Shown: positions 1 through 10,100 of the stretch, in pieces
Numbering within the stretch: the first letter of the stretch is position 1
How the letters are laid out: every line of letters begins with the position of its first letter
NCBI RefSeq assembly: GCF_005406215.1
Contig: NZ_NXMA01000002.1
Coordinates: forward strand, 1-64,000
From: Campylobacter aviculae
GTDB lineage: Bacteria > Campylobacterota > Campylobacteria > Campylobacterales > Campylobacteraceae
DNA length: 64,000 nt
Reading direction: 5' to 3'
Notes under the pieces: model-generated
Told to the model about the DNA's origin: nothing
Seen by the model: the letters and a program-made list of their open reading frames with translations, nothing else
The model's database searches: none
Translations under genes and position numbers: made by a program

Positions 1-1328
1 AGATTGTTTTTTTCAACCAGTATTTTTTGTTTTTCATTGGTTAAATTGGTTATTTGAGTATTTAAAGTATTGATTTGGTTTTGTAGAGGGGCTAGTTTTC
101 TTGGATCCATTATGCTACAATACTCATCTATAATTTCTTTATACCATTCTACTGGAGGTATAAGGTGATTGAAATTATATTCTTTTAAAATTTCTATATC
201 TTCTTTGGCTAAATTTTCAAAGTCAATGTCTTCATTATGATAGTTTCCTTCAGGAGAGGCGAGAAAGAAAGCAATAATATCACTATTGTCTATTTTTATC
301 GCTTTATTATCCCAAATTGCAACATTAGTATAATATTCACTATATGAAAGATTGTTATTATTTATAATTATCGTTTCATTATCGATTTTAAAATCTATGC
401 TATTTATATTAATAAATTGATTTAAAAAAGCCATTTCTTTTGTAAGAATTTGCGTTTTACTTTGTATTATAATGCTTGAATATGTTTTTATGCATTGATT
501 CCAATTTTGCGGAATGTTAAAATTTTCCTTCCAGTCTTCTTTATTATTCCAGCTATGAAAAGCCAATAAAGTATATTGATTTAACAAATCGGGAAATTTT
601 AGCTTTGTGATATTATTTATTCTGTAAATTTTTTCATCATATACGGAGTTGTTAATATGAATTAACTTTAAATTACCTTCAATTAATTTCATATCTACCG
701 GAGTGCAAATTTTAAATTTAGGATTATCGTTTTTACAGTCTATAAATTTCGATAGTTGAAAATAATCAATATTTTTTATAATATTTATTCCAAGATTTCT
801 CATGATGAATCCAAATGAATGCCCGCCGTTATCATATCTTTTTCCAAATTCTTCTAAATTTTTAATATTATAATAATTTTGAATATCTATAATGTTAAAA
901 CCATACCTATTTGCAAATTTTTTATGTAGATTGTTGATTAAAATATGAATATTTCGATTTTTTACACAGTATTCCGGAAAGATAATAATTAAAACTCTTT
1001 TTTTTAGAGCAAAAAGCTCTTTGTAAAACCAACTTAATTGTCTATAAATTAATTTCAGACTTAATTTTTCTGGAGTTAAACCATGATTGTGGATTTCATT
1101 AACATTGGATTCCGTAATTATTAAATTTGCACTATTGACAATTTCTTTATGTCTAATCATTTCGTAAAGATTTTGAATAGCTGTACAGCCTCCAATAGCG
1201 AAATTATAAAATTTTAAATCTTTTTTGTGATTGTTAATTTCATTAATACCTTCTCTTAAGCCTCTTTGCAGACCATTTATCATTACAGAATTGCTTCCGC
1301 CAAGCAAAACTACATTTTTCTTATCCAT
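1..1328 (-). CDS. SGNH-hydrolase-like protein with C-terminal coiled coil (partial)
   Basis: I do not recognise the gene by name. The frame opens at the ATG at 1328 and runs open for 442 codons off the left edge, so the C-terminus is missing. The N-terminus contains LLGGSNSVMINGL (residues 8-20), which looks like block I of SGNH/GDSL hydrolases with Ser12 as possible nucleophile. ITESNVNEIHNHG further on resembles the block III Asn, and RYDNGGHS may supply a His. Residues from about 400 onward form a Leu/Ile/Asn heptad pattern (LQNQINTLNTQITNL), a likely coiled coil that could lead into another domain outside the window. Such proteins in Campylobacter often sit among capsule or surface-glycan genes; that role is inference. 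AGGAA lies about 9 bases before the ATG. Confidence 0.6.
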   Translation of the reverse strand, partial: MDKKNVVLLGGSNSVMINGLQRGLREGINEINNHKKDLKFYNFAIGGCTAIQNLYEMIRHKEIVNSANLIITESNVNEIHNHGLTPEKLSLKLIYRQLSWFYKELFALKKRVLIIIFPEYCVKNRNIHILINNLHKKFANRYGFNIIDIQNYYNIKNLEEFGKRYDNGGHSFGFIMRNLGINIIKNIDYFQLSKFIDCKNDNPKFKICTPVDMKLIEGNLKLIHINNSVYDEKIYRINNITKLKFPDLLNQYTLLAFHSWNNKEDWKENFNIPQNWNQCIKTYSSIIIQSKTQILTKEMAFLNQFININSIDFKIDNETIIINNNNLSYSEYYTNVAIWDNKAIKIDNSDIIAFFLASPEGNYHNEDIDFENLAKEDIEILKEYNFNHLIPPVEWYKEIIDEYCSIMDPRKLAPLQNQINTLNTQITNLTNEKQKILVEKNN

Positions 1329-1372
1329 AAAAAATTTCCTAATTATTATTTTGTTATAATTTTAAAAAACCT

Positions 1373-1394
1373 ATTTTATCAAAAAAAAAAAAAA
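1373..1394 (-). promoter_or_regulatory. Candidate promoter with a T14 tract upstream of the SGNH gene
   Basis: On the minus strand a run of 14 T (1394-1381) is followed directly by GATAAAAT, a plausible -10 element, about 45 bases before the ATG at 1328. Campylobacter vegetative promoters typically have T-rich DNA instead of a -35 box, so the run could be both promoter element and a slippage-prone length switch. Confidence 0.35.
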
Positions 1395-1508
1395 TGAAAA
1401 TTCAAATTCTGTAAATTTTTATTAAATAATCCTTAATAAATTTATATTATAAAAATCTATAAAGTATTGATCTTTACATTAAAATAAAACTATTACATTA
1501 TCAGCAAT

Positions 1509-2687
1509 TTAAAAATTTACTCCAGAACTAAGTTCCCATATAGGCAAAAAAATACCAAGGGCCAATAATAAAACAAGTGTTGCTACTAACAAAGTCATTA
1601 AAGGCTCAAGCAAGATTAAAAATTTATCCATAAAATTTTCCATTTTGTTTTCATAATATTTTGAAATTTCTTCACTTAAAAAATCAAGTTTGGAACTTTT
1701 TACTGCAATATTTAACATAGAAACCACCAAAGGATCAAACACGCCTATTTTTTTAAAGGCATGGCCAATTTCAAGCCCAGAATCCACAAGCTTTAAAAGT
1801 TCTCTATATTTTAAAATCATTTGTCTGTTTTGAAGTCCTAAAATCGCCAAATTAAAAGCTTTATAAAGTGGAATTCCATTCTTTAAAAGCAAAGAAAAAA
1901 CCATAAAAAAATAATAATTTTGATTATAAACAATGAAATTTGAAAGCAAGGGTATCTTTAAAAGAATAAAATCACAAACAAAGGCAAAAAAATAAGATTT
2001 TTGATACATTAAAACCATGCAAACAAAAATAAAAACCAATAATAAAAATAATACTATTGCATAATTTTGCAAAAAATCATAAATTTGAAACATAATTTTA
2101 GTTATAAAAGGCAAGTCTATATTTAAATTCTCAAACAAATCTTTAAAATTAGGCATCACAAAAAGCATCAAAAAAACAAAGGCTACACAAACACTGATGA
2201 AAACAAATAAAGGATACCTCATAGCTTTTTTAAACTTCTTTTCATTTTCCATACTTTTTTCTCTAAGTTTAGCAATTTGTAAGAAATTTTCACTCAATTT
2301 ACCGGTATTTTCTGCTGTTTTAATTAAAGCCAATTCTGCATAATTTAACCCAAAATTCGCATTTTCAAAAGCAAGACTTAAATTTTGCCCCAAAAGTAAA
2401 TTATCAAGAACTTGGCTTATACCTTTAAAAGAATGGATTTTTATAAGTTCTTTAAAGGCTTCCGGTATACTCAATCCTGCTTCACAAAGTAAAGCTAATT
2501 CTTTAAAAAACAATATGACATGTTCATCGTTTATTTTCTTAAAATAAGACTTTTGGATTTCCTTGATGTTAAGAATTTTCCAATTTTTAGCCAGGGCTTT
2601 AGCTTGTGCGGTATTTAAATTTTCAGCTCTTATAAGTTTTTTATACTTCTTTTCATCTTTAAAAATTTCAAGCTCATAAAGTTTCAT
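1509..2687 (-). CDS. ctsF: CtsF, type II secretion F-type inner-membrane protein for DNA uptake
   Basis: GspF/PilC-family inner-membrane platform protein of the Campylobacter transformation system. The 392 residues contain the expected two repeated T2SSF units, each with conserved helices such as LALLCEAGLSIPEAFKEL near residue 65 and FSLLLKNGIPLYKAFNLA near 265. There are hydrophobic segments around 160-180 and 210-230 and a C-terminal one near 365-385. It is the last gene of the cts operon: its ATG overlaps the end of ctsE by 14 bases. In C. jejuni the orthologue is needed for natural transformation, most likely by anchoring assembly of the uptake apparatus driven by the CtsE ATPase. Length and order match Cj1470c. 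Confidence 0.93.
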   Translation of the reverse strand: MKLYELEIFKDEKKYKKLIRAENLNTAQAKALAKNWKILNIKEIQKSYFKKINDEHVILFFKELALLCEAGLSIPEAFKELIKIHSFKGISQVLDNLLLGQNLSLAFENANFGLNYAELALIKTAENTGKLSENFLQIAKLREKSMENEKKFKKAMRYPLFVFISVCVAFVFLMLFVMPNFKDLFENLNIDLPFITKIMFQIYDFLQNYAIVLFLLLVFIFVCMVLMYQKSYFFAFVCDFILLKIPLLSNFIVYNQNYYFFMVFSLLLKNGIPLYKAFNLAILGLQNRQMILKYRELLKLVDSGLEIGHAFKKIGVFDPLVVSMLNIAVKSSKLDFLSEEISKYYENKMENFMDKFLILLEPLMTLLVATLVLLLALGIFLPIWELSSGVNF

Positions 2688-4230
2688 TTAAAACCCTTAA
2701 AAGCTCATCTATACTCATTATCCCCTCTCTTGCTTTTTGTAAACCCTGTTCAAACATAGTTTTAAAACCTTTATTTTTTGCAAGCTCTAAAATTTGATCT
2801 TTTCCTTTATTTTCTCTAATAGCACATGCTATTTCATCATCAATATTCAAACATTCCTCAACCAATTCTCTGCCTATAAATCCACTTTGATGACAGTATT
2901 CACAACCCTTAGGTTCAAAAAATTCTCCTTGAAATTGCTTGTATTTATCGCTTTTTTGCTTACACTTGGGACAAAGTTTTCGCACTAAGCGTTGCGCGAT
3001 AACCAAACTAAGAGCAGAAGCAATCAAATAAGGTTTTGCTTTCATATCCAAAAGCCTTTCTATAGTAGAAAGCGCGTCATTTGTATGCAAGGTGCTTAAA
3101 AGCAAATGCCCTGTCAAAGAAGCTCTTAAAGCTATATCAAGACTTTCTTCATCGCGAATTTCTCCTATCATAATAATATCTGGATCTTGTCTTAAAATTG
3201 CTCTTAAAACATTATTAAATTCAAGTCCTGCTTTAGAATTAAGTAAAATTTGCTGGATTAAAGGCATTTTATATTCTATAGGATCTTCTGCTGTAATAAT
3301 CTTTTTCTCTACACTTTTTAACTCATTTAAACATGCACACAAAGTTGTACTTTTACCACTTCCAGTTGGACCTGTTAATAAAATCATTCCATTTGGAGCA
3401 TATAATTTCTTTTTTAAAATTTCAAAATTTGTTTTTTCTAAATTTAAATTTTTAAGTTCTAAAATTTCTTTATCATGCTTTAAAATCCGAATCACTACAC
3501 TTTCGCCACTCAATAAAGGCAAAGATGAAACCCTAAAATCATATTTTTTACCCTTAAAATCAAGTTCGAAACTGCCATCTTGTGCTTTTCTTGACTCTGC
3601 AACATTTAAGTGAGCCAAAAACTTAATGTGAAAAACTAAAGCTTCATAAATATCCTTTTCAAGACAGACAAATTCACGTAAAATTCCATCAACTCTAAAT
3701 CTTACCAAAGCATCATTGATTCTAAATTCTATATGAATATCACTTGTATTAAAATCAAGCACTTCTGCAAGTATAAAATGAAAAATTTGACTGATGCAAC
3801 TTTGATTTTCTTTAAGACCTTCTTGCCACTCAAGCCTGAGTTTTATACTTAATTTTTTTAATTCTTCCTTTATACGGAGTTTGTTTAAAAATTTCAAAAT
3901 TTTAAATTCATCAGCAAGTGCAATTTCTATTTTTTCAATATCTGTAAAAATTCTAATTTGTTCTAAAAGCTCTAAAGAACAAGGTCTTGATCTAGCTATA
4001 TAAAGAATGTCTCTACATCTTATAGGCAAAATTTGAAATTTAAAAAGAATATTAAAAGGAAAATTTTCACAAAATTTTTCATCAAACTCATTTAACTCGA
4101 TATATTTTACATTTAAAAAAGACGCTAAGGCTTTTAAAAAATCTTCGCTTTTTATGTTAAAATTTTGATAAATTTGTTCAAGATTTATTTTTTGATTTAA
4201 ATAATTTTCAATCAAAGTTTTACTAATCAT
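2674..4230 (-). CDS. ctsE: CtsE, GspE/PilB-type secretion ATPase
   Basis: Hexameric traffic ATPase that powers the type II secretion-like DNA-uptake machine at the cytoplasmic face. An N-terminal N1E-like domain (about residues 25-120) precedes the ATPase core. Walker A is GPTGSGKS (287-294), the Asp box and Walker B region is DPDIIMIGEIRD (349-360), and a His box TLHTND follows near 380. A tetracysteine zinc motif is intact (C420, C423, C443, C446). At 518 residues it is of normal length. It overlaps ctsX by 8 bases and ctsF by 14, consistent with translational coupling. Confidence 0.95.
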   Translation of the reverse strand: MISKTLIENYLNQKINLEQIYQNFNIKSEDFLKALASFLNVKYIELNEFDEKFCENFPFNILFKFQILPIRCRDILYIARSRPCSLELLEQIRIFTDIEKIEIALADEFKILKFLNKLRIKEELKKLSIKLRLEWQEGLKENQSCISQIFHFILAEVLDFNTSDIHIEFRINDALVRFRVDGILREFVCLEKDIYEALVFHIKFLAHLNVAESRKAQDGSFELDFKGKKYDFRVSSLPLLSGESVVIRILKHDKEILELKNLNLEKTNFEILKKKLYAPNGMILLTGPTGSGKSTTLCACLNELKSVEKKIITAEDPIEYKMPLIQQILLNSKAGLEFNNVLRAILRQDPDIIMIGEIRDEESLDIALRASLTGHLLLSTLHTNDALSTIERLLDMKAKPYLIASALSLVIAQRLVRKLCPKCKQKSDKYKQFQGEFFEPKGCEYCHQSGFIGRELVEECLNIDDEIACAIRENKGKDQILELAKNKGFKTMFEQGLQKAREGIMSIDELLRVLNETL

Positions 4231-4825
4231 TCTCTAACTCTTTATCCAATTCAATAAATCCATAAGAATCCAAATATATATCCAAGGCTTTTTTGGCTTC
4301 ATTCTTGTTGCCTAAAGCTATTTGGGCTTTAGCAAACATAAACCAAGAATCTTTAGCTTCTTTATTAATATCATTAGCTTTTAAAGCCCAAAAAATGGAT
4401 TTATTATAATTTTTTTTCTTATAATACTCGTCTGCTAAAAGCAAGGCTTTTTCGTAGCTAGGATTTTGATAAAAATTATTTTTTAATTTTTCTATATTAA
4501 ATATTTTAGAATTAATTTCTATTTTTGTTGTAAAATTTTCTTTAAATTCTTTTAAGTCTTTTATTTCTTGAATCAGTTTTTCTTTTGTAATTTTCGCTTT
4601 TTCTTGTGAAATTTTCGCTTGTACAATATTCTGCTCTAACTTTTTCTTATGCTCTAAAGCCTCTAAATAAATTAATTTTTTCTGATAGTAACTTTGCATA
4701 GCTATAAAAATAGCGCAAACAAACAAACTTAAAAATACCATAAAGAGTAAATATTTCAAACGCTTTTTAAATAAATACTTCTTATACGCATTTTCAAGCT
4801 CACGCACTCTTTCTTGCATATTCAT
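4223..4825 (-). CDS. ctsX: CtsX, membrane-anchored transformation protein
   Basis: A 200-residue protein with a short cytoplasmic N-terminus, one membrane helix around residues 24-45, a charged coiled coil about 55-100 and a C-terminal helical region (SYEKALLLADEYYKKKN and onward) that looks TPR-like. In C. jejuni CtsX is an inner-membrane protein required for transformation that interacts with the ATPase-like CtsP. The identification rests mainly on position between ctsE and ctsP and on this topology; the sequence itself is poorly conserved outside the group. It overlaps ctsP by 4 bases (ATGA). Confidence 0.88.
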   Translation of the reverse strand: MNMQERVRELENAYKKYLFKKRLKYLLFMVFLSLFVCAIFIAMQSYYQKKLIYLEALEHKKKLEQNIVQAKISQEKAKITKEKLIQEIKDLKEFKENFTTKIEINSKIFNIEKLKNNFYQNPSYEKALLLADEYYKKKNYNKSIFWALKANDINKEAKDSWFMFAKAQIALGNKNEAKKALDIYLDSYGFIELDKELEND

Positions 4826-5418
4826 CTTAAGAGTCCATTTTCTAAAGCACTAAGTTTTAATATATAATCTTGGCTTTTTGTATTCTTAAAATAAGAATCC
4901 AATTCACAAAAACTTTTAAGCATTTTATCTATATAGCGTAAATTTCCTTGATAAATTTTCATAATAATCTTCATAGTTTTTCTGGAAAAATCTACATTAA
5001 ATTTAGATTTTATATACATGTGAAGTTCTCTAACATCAAGATTTTCAAGCCAAAACACCGCATCAAAACGACTCTTAAAATATTCTTTTTCAAATAGACT
5101 TATTTTTTTATGAGAACTTAATATAAAACTCATTTGATCACTATAAATTCTAATCAATTCTAATATTTTTGCCTCATACATCCCAACTTCATCGAGTATT
5201 AAAATATCACTTTTTCTTTTATTAATAACGTCTCTAAATTCTTTTTCATCCTTAAAAATTTCATCAATATATTCAACATCATGATACTTTGCCATTCTTT
5301 GCAACAAAATACTCTTGCCGCTACCACTTTTACCGCAAATTAAAATCAAAGCTTTATTTTTTAAAATTTCATTCACTTTTAAAAAAACTTCTTCTCTAAG
5401 AGTAATTATTTTATTCAT
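4822..5418 (-). CDS. ctsP: CtsP, P-loop NTPase of the transformation system
   Basis: A 198-residue ATPase resembling the ExeA/GspA class. Walker A is GKSGSGKS (residues 29-36) and SDILILDEVGMYEA is the Walker B region near 70-80. It has no membrane segment, so it is presumably cytoplasmic or membrane-associated through CtsX, as described for C. jejuni. It overlaps ctsD by 8 bases and ctsX by 4. Confidence 0.9.
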   Translation of the reverse strand: MNKIITLREEVFLKVNEILKNKALILICGKSGSGKSILLQRMAKYHDVEYIDEIFKDEKEFRDVINKRKSDILILDEVGMYEAKILELIRIYSDQMSFILSSHKKISLFEKEYFKSRFDAVFWLENLDVRELHMYIKSKFNVDFSRKTMKIIMKIYQGNLRYIDKMLKSFCELDSYFKNTKSQDYILKLSALENGLLR

Positions 5419-6829
5419 TATATTTAAACCCTAAATCCCTAAGACTTGGAAAATTTGTATTATCTACTATAGTAGGAGTAATAATAAAGACAATTTCTGT
5501 AACATTGGAAGTTTCTTCTTTTGATTCAAATAGCATACCCAATAGTGGAATTTTAGATAAAAAGTTAATAGAATTTTCATTTTCTCCATTATTATGAGAA
5601 ATGAGTCCTCCTAGAATTAAAGTTTGATTATTTTCTACCTGAACAACACTAGAAAGCTTTTTTTGTATTGTATCTGGAGCAATAGTGCGAGGTTCTTCTT
5701 GTCTTTTTCTGTCTTCTGGATATTTAAAATCGCTCAAACTTGGGTTAATTCTAAGCATTATTTTTCCATCATCAGAAATTTCTGGCAAAATATTGAGTAA
5801 AATTCCTATAAAAATAGAATAATTACTATAACTTTCACTCACCGTTGTCCCATTTTCTGTTCCTTTAGAGCTTTCTTTCACTTGATAATTGATCGTATCC
5901 CCAACTGAAATAATAGCTTGTTGATTATTCAATGCCATCAATTTTGGATTGGAAAGTACATAAGTTTTTCCATTTTGGGAAAGAAAATTTAAAATAGAAT
6001 CAAAATTCAAATTAGCTCTAAAACCTAAATTTTTAACAAAACCTTGTCCATTTTGAAAATGGATAAAAGAATTTTCACCACTCTTTGTTTTAGAATTAAA
6101 ATCCAAATTAAAATTTTGCCAATTAATGCCACTAGAATGGCTTTTATTTAGATTTACAGCGATAATACTAACATCGATAATCACTTGCTTTTTTAAACGA
6201 TTTTCAAGTTTTTGCAAATACTCTCTCACGCGTTCTAACTGAGAGTGAGTACCTGTAACTATGATAATTCCAGCATTTGAATTGACTATGGGTGCTTTTA
6301 TTTCATAGGCTTCATGAGAAGAATTAAGCAACATAGTGATTTCTTTTTCTATATTTTGCCAAAAATCAAATTTTTCCATACTTTTAATCATATTATCTTC
6401 ATTATCTTCAGATGAAGTTTTAAATTCGCTTTGTCTTGGCTTCGCATCCACTGAAGCTTTAGTGATGCTTTGACCTTCTCTAACTGAAGTGATATAGCTT
6501 ATTTTAAACATTTTAGTTTTTAAGGCAGAAATTTTAAGAACCTTGCCATCAAAATCATAAAATAAATCGTGCTCTTTTATAAAAAGTTTAAAAATCTCAT
6601 TTAAACTCATTTGATGTATATTGATATCATTTTGAATAGTTTTTAATTTTTCTTTAGCGATTTTATCTTTAACAATAATACTAAATGAGCAATAATTTGC
6701 AAGCTCTCTAAGACTTTCTTCTAAACTCGTATTTTCATGAATATTAATATCAAATAAACGTTTTTGGCAATCTAAAGCATAAAGAATTTGAGTAAAAATA
6801 AAAAATTTAATAAATATTAATCTTATCAT
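5411..6829 (-). CDS. ctsD: CtsD, secretin of the competence system
   Basis: Outer-membrane secretin of 472 residues. It starts with a signal peptide (about 1-20), followed by N-domains (residues 25-110 and 190-235, with VTGTHSQLERVREYLQKLE typical of a secretin N-repeat). The conserved secretin domain spans about 280-460, with LSNPKLMALNNQQAIISVGD and the closing motif VENNQTLILGGLI. It is the presumed outer-membrane pore for incoming DNA. It shares 23 bases with the end of ctsR and 8 with ctsP. Confidence 0.94.
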   Translation of the reverse strand: MIRLIFIKFFIFTQILYALDCQKRLFDINIHENTSLEESLRELANYCSFSIIVKDKIAKEKLKTIQNDINIHQMSLNEIFKLFIKEHDLFYDFDGKVLKISALKTKMFKISYITSVREGQSITKASVDAKPRQSEFKTSSEDNEDNMIKSMEKFDFWQNIEKEITMLLNSSHEAYEIKAPIVNSNAGIIIVTGTHSQLERVREYLQKLENRLKKQVIIDVSIIAVNLNKSHSSGINWQNFNLDFNSKTKSGENSFIHFQNGQGFVKNLGFRANLNFDSILNFLSQNGKTYVLSNPKLMALNNQQAIISVGDTINYQVKESSKGTENGTTVSESYSNYSIFIGILLNILPEISDDGKIMLRINPSLSDFKYPEDRKRQEEPRTIAPDTIQKKLSSVVQVENNQTLILGGLISHNNGENENSINFLSKIPLLGMLFESKEETSNVTEIVFIITPTIVDNTNFPSLRDLGFKYNE

Positions 6830-7145
6830 TAGTTTTAAAATTGATTTTAAAATTTAAAGTATCGTATTGTAATACTATATCTTTTTTGTTAATTTCAACA
6901 ATTAAAGCACCATCAATTCTATCACCTTTTTTATACCAATGATCATTGATTTTTACTTGATCTAGCATAATGGCTGCTATATTAAGTTTTTTGATTTTTT
7001 CAAAAATAGGATTTAAGAAAGGATTTTGAAGACTTTCAAGATCTACATCACATTTAGAATTTAAAGATCTGAAATATTCTTCAAAATCATCTTGTGCCAT
7101 TAAAAAAGCAAAAAACAAACAAATGGCACAAAAAAATCTTTGCAT
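6807..7145 (-). CDS. ctsR: CtsR, small periplasmic component of the transformation system
   Basis: A 112-residue protein with a signal peptide (residues 1-17, ending in FLMAQ). A small beta-rich C-terminal part (DHWYKKGDRIDGALIVEINKKDIVLQ) resembles the pilotin/GspC HR or PilP-like domains that bind secretins. It is first in the cts cluster, immediately before ctsD with a 23-base overlap, which fits a role in periplasmic support of CtsD. It lies only 8 bases after the oxidoreductase gene, so it may be co-transcribed with it. Confidence 0.85.
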   Translation of the reverse strand: MQRFFCAICLFFAFLMAQDDFEEYFRSLNSKCDVDLESLQNPFLNPIFEKIKKLNIAAIMLDQVKINDHWYKKGDRIDGALIVEINKKDIVLQYDTLNFKINFKTNDKINIY

Positions 7146-7153
7146 TGCAAATT

Positions 7154-10100
7154 TTAGTTTTCCAACTCGTTACTAAAATCAGCCATAGCGATACGTTTTA
7201 ATTGTCTATAACGACGTTGCGCATCTTTTTTATTTCTTTCGAACAATTCTTTTGCATGTTCTGGGTTTGATTTTTTCAAAGCATTATAACGAACTTCATT
7301 CATTAAAAAGCTTTCATAAAGATCCCACTCAGGCTCTTTACCAGCTAAAGTTAATGGATTTTTTCCTTGCTCTTCCAAACGAGGATCAAAAGTATAAAGT
7401 GGCCAATAACCGCATTTTGTAGCAAGCTCACTTTGCTCCCCAGAATAACCAAGACCACCTTTGATACCATGTGCTATACAAGGAGAATAACAAATAACCA
7501 AAGAAGGACCATCGTAAGCTTCAGCTGCAACCAATGCTTTAACCAAATGGCTATAATTTGCGGCAGAATTAACTTGAGCTACGTAAATATAACCATAAGT
7601 CATTGCAATTTGACCTAAATCTTTTTTCTGAATAGGCTTACCTGCAGCAGCAAATTGTGCTACGGCACCAGTACGAGATGATTTAGAGCTTTGACCTCCA
7701 GTGTTAGAATAAACTTCAGTATCAAGTACTAAAATATTTACATTCTCACCACTTGCTAAAACATGATCAAGACCGCCGTAACCAATATCATAAGCCCAAC
7801 CATCACCACCGAAGATCCAGTGAGATTTTTTGCTTAAATATTGTTTTAAATCTAGAATTTCTTGAACTGCTTTAATATCTTTATTTTGCTCTAAAATTGG
7901 AACTAATTTATTTCTAATTTCAACTGAAGCAGTGCTATCATTTTTATTTGCAATCCAATCTTTAAAAAGCGCTGCTAAAGCATTAGGTACTTGCTGCATA
8001 TTTTCATTCATAATAGCTTCAATACGATGTCTTGTATTTTCAGTAGCAACTTTCATACCTAAACCAAATTCTGCATTGTCTTCAAATAAAGAGTTACCCC
8101 AAGCGGGACCATGTCCATTTTTAACACTTTTTCTATAAGGAGTAGAAGGAGCTGAAGCACCATAAATTGAGCTACAACCTGTTGCATTAGCAATGATCAT
8201 TCTTTCTCCAAACAATCTTGTAATCAAAGTAATATAAGGAGTTTCACCACAACCTGGGCACGCACCATGGAATTCAAACAATGGCTGTGCAAATTGTGCG
8301 CCTTTTGTACTTTCTTTGTTTAAAATTTCATCTTTATAAGTGATTTCTTTAAATAAATAATCAGCATTTTCTTGCTCTCCAAAATCCATTTCTTCTTGAA
8401 GCGGAACCATAACTAATGATTTTTCTTTAGTCGGACACTCATGAACACAAAGTTCACAACCCGTACAATCAAGAGGAGAAACTTGAATTTTAAAGCTTAG
8501 TTTTTCACCTTTAGTTCCTTTAGCTTCTAAAGCATGATCTTTCACTCCACGTGGAGCTTTTGCCATTTCTTCATCATTGATTAAGAATGGTCTAATAACC
8601 GCATGTGGGCATACAGAAGCACATTGATTACATTGGATACAATTTGCCTCAATCCATCTTGGAACCATAACACCTACACCACGTTTTTCATACTCGGTAG
8701 TACCGTGCTCAAAACTTCCATCTTCATGACCTAAAAATGCTGAAACAGGTAAATCATCACCCTTGGCAGCATTCATAGGCTTAACAATTTTTTCAACAAA
8801 TTCAGTACCCTTGTAAGCATTGGTTTGTTCTTTTTCTTTGATTTCTAGATTTTTCCAGCTAGGATCTACTTCTACTTTTACAAGTCCATCAGCACCAACA
8901 TCAATAGCTTTATAGTTCATTTCTACAATAGCATCGCCTTTTTTACTATAAGACTTATAGGCTAATTCTTTCATATATTTTTGTGCATCTTCATAAGGAA
9001 TAATTTTTGCAAGCTTAAAAAATGCTGATTGCATAATGGTATTTGTACGATTACCAAGTCCTATATCACGTGCTAATTTTGTTGCATTAATAATGTAAAA
9101 ATTCACTTCTTTTTCAGCCAAAGTTTTTTTAACAGAATCTGGAATTTGTCTGATAGTTTCCTCGGCGCTCCAAATACTATTTAAAAGGAAGGTTCCGCCT
9201 TTTCTAATACCTGCTAAAACATCATAAATTTCAAGATAAGCTGCTACCGAACAGGCTATAAAATGAGGTGTTGATACAAGGTAAGTTGATCGGATTGGTT
9301 TTTTAGAGAAACGCAAATGACTTCTTGTATAGCCACCTGATTTTTTAGAATCATATGCAAAATAAGCTTGTGCATAAAAATCAGTTTTATCCCCGATAAT
9401 TTTAATAGAGTTTTTATTAGCACCTACTGTTCCATCAGCACCTAAACCATAGAATAAACATTCTATTGTACTTTCATCTCCAAGAGAAATTTTTTCACCG
9501 GTTGGTAAAGATGTATGAGTTACATCATCAACAATGCCTACTGTGAAACCATTTTTAGGATTATCAAGTTTTAAATTTTCAAATACAGCGATCATTTGAG
9601 CTGGATCGACATCTTTAGAAGAAAGTCCGTATCTTCCACCTACAATAATTGGTGCATTTTCTCTTCCATAGAAAGCTGATTTTACATCAAGATAAAGTGG
9701 TTCTCCTAAGCTACCTGGCTCTTTAGTTCTATCAAGCACTGCGATTTTTTTAACTGATTTTGGCATTACATCAAAGAAATATTTTAAGCTAAATGGCCTA
9801 TAAAGATAAACTTTGAAAACACCAACTTTTTCACCTTTCGCATTTAAATAATCCACAACTTCCTCAAGAGCTTGAGTCACAGAACCCATAGCAATAATAA
9901 TGCGATCTGGTTCTTTATGTCCATAATAAGTAAATGGCTTATACTCTCTACCAGTAATTTTTGAAATTTCTTGCATATATTCATTAACAACATCTGGTAA
10001 AGCATCATAAAAACGATTTGCTAATTCTCTAGTTTGAAAATATATATCATCATTTTGTGCTGTCCCGCGTGTTTTTGGATGCTCTGGATTTAAAGCGCCA

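Noticed and set aside
3092-3613. Plus-strand open frame of 173 codons opposite ctsE
   Set aside because: It is the antisense shadow of the conserved ATPase core, with Ser/Leu/Ile-rich low-complexity translation and no ribosome site.
1509-7145. Type IV pilus or effector secretion operon
   Set aside because: No pilin or prepilin peptidase genes in the window; gene order and the presence of ctsX and ctsP fit the Campylobacter transformation system.
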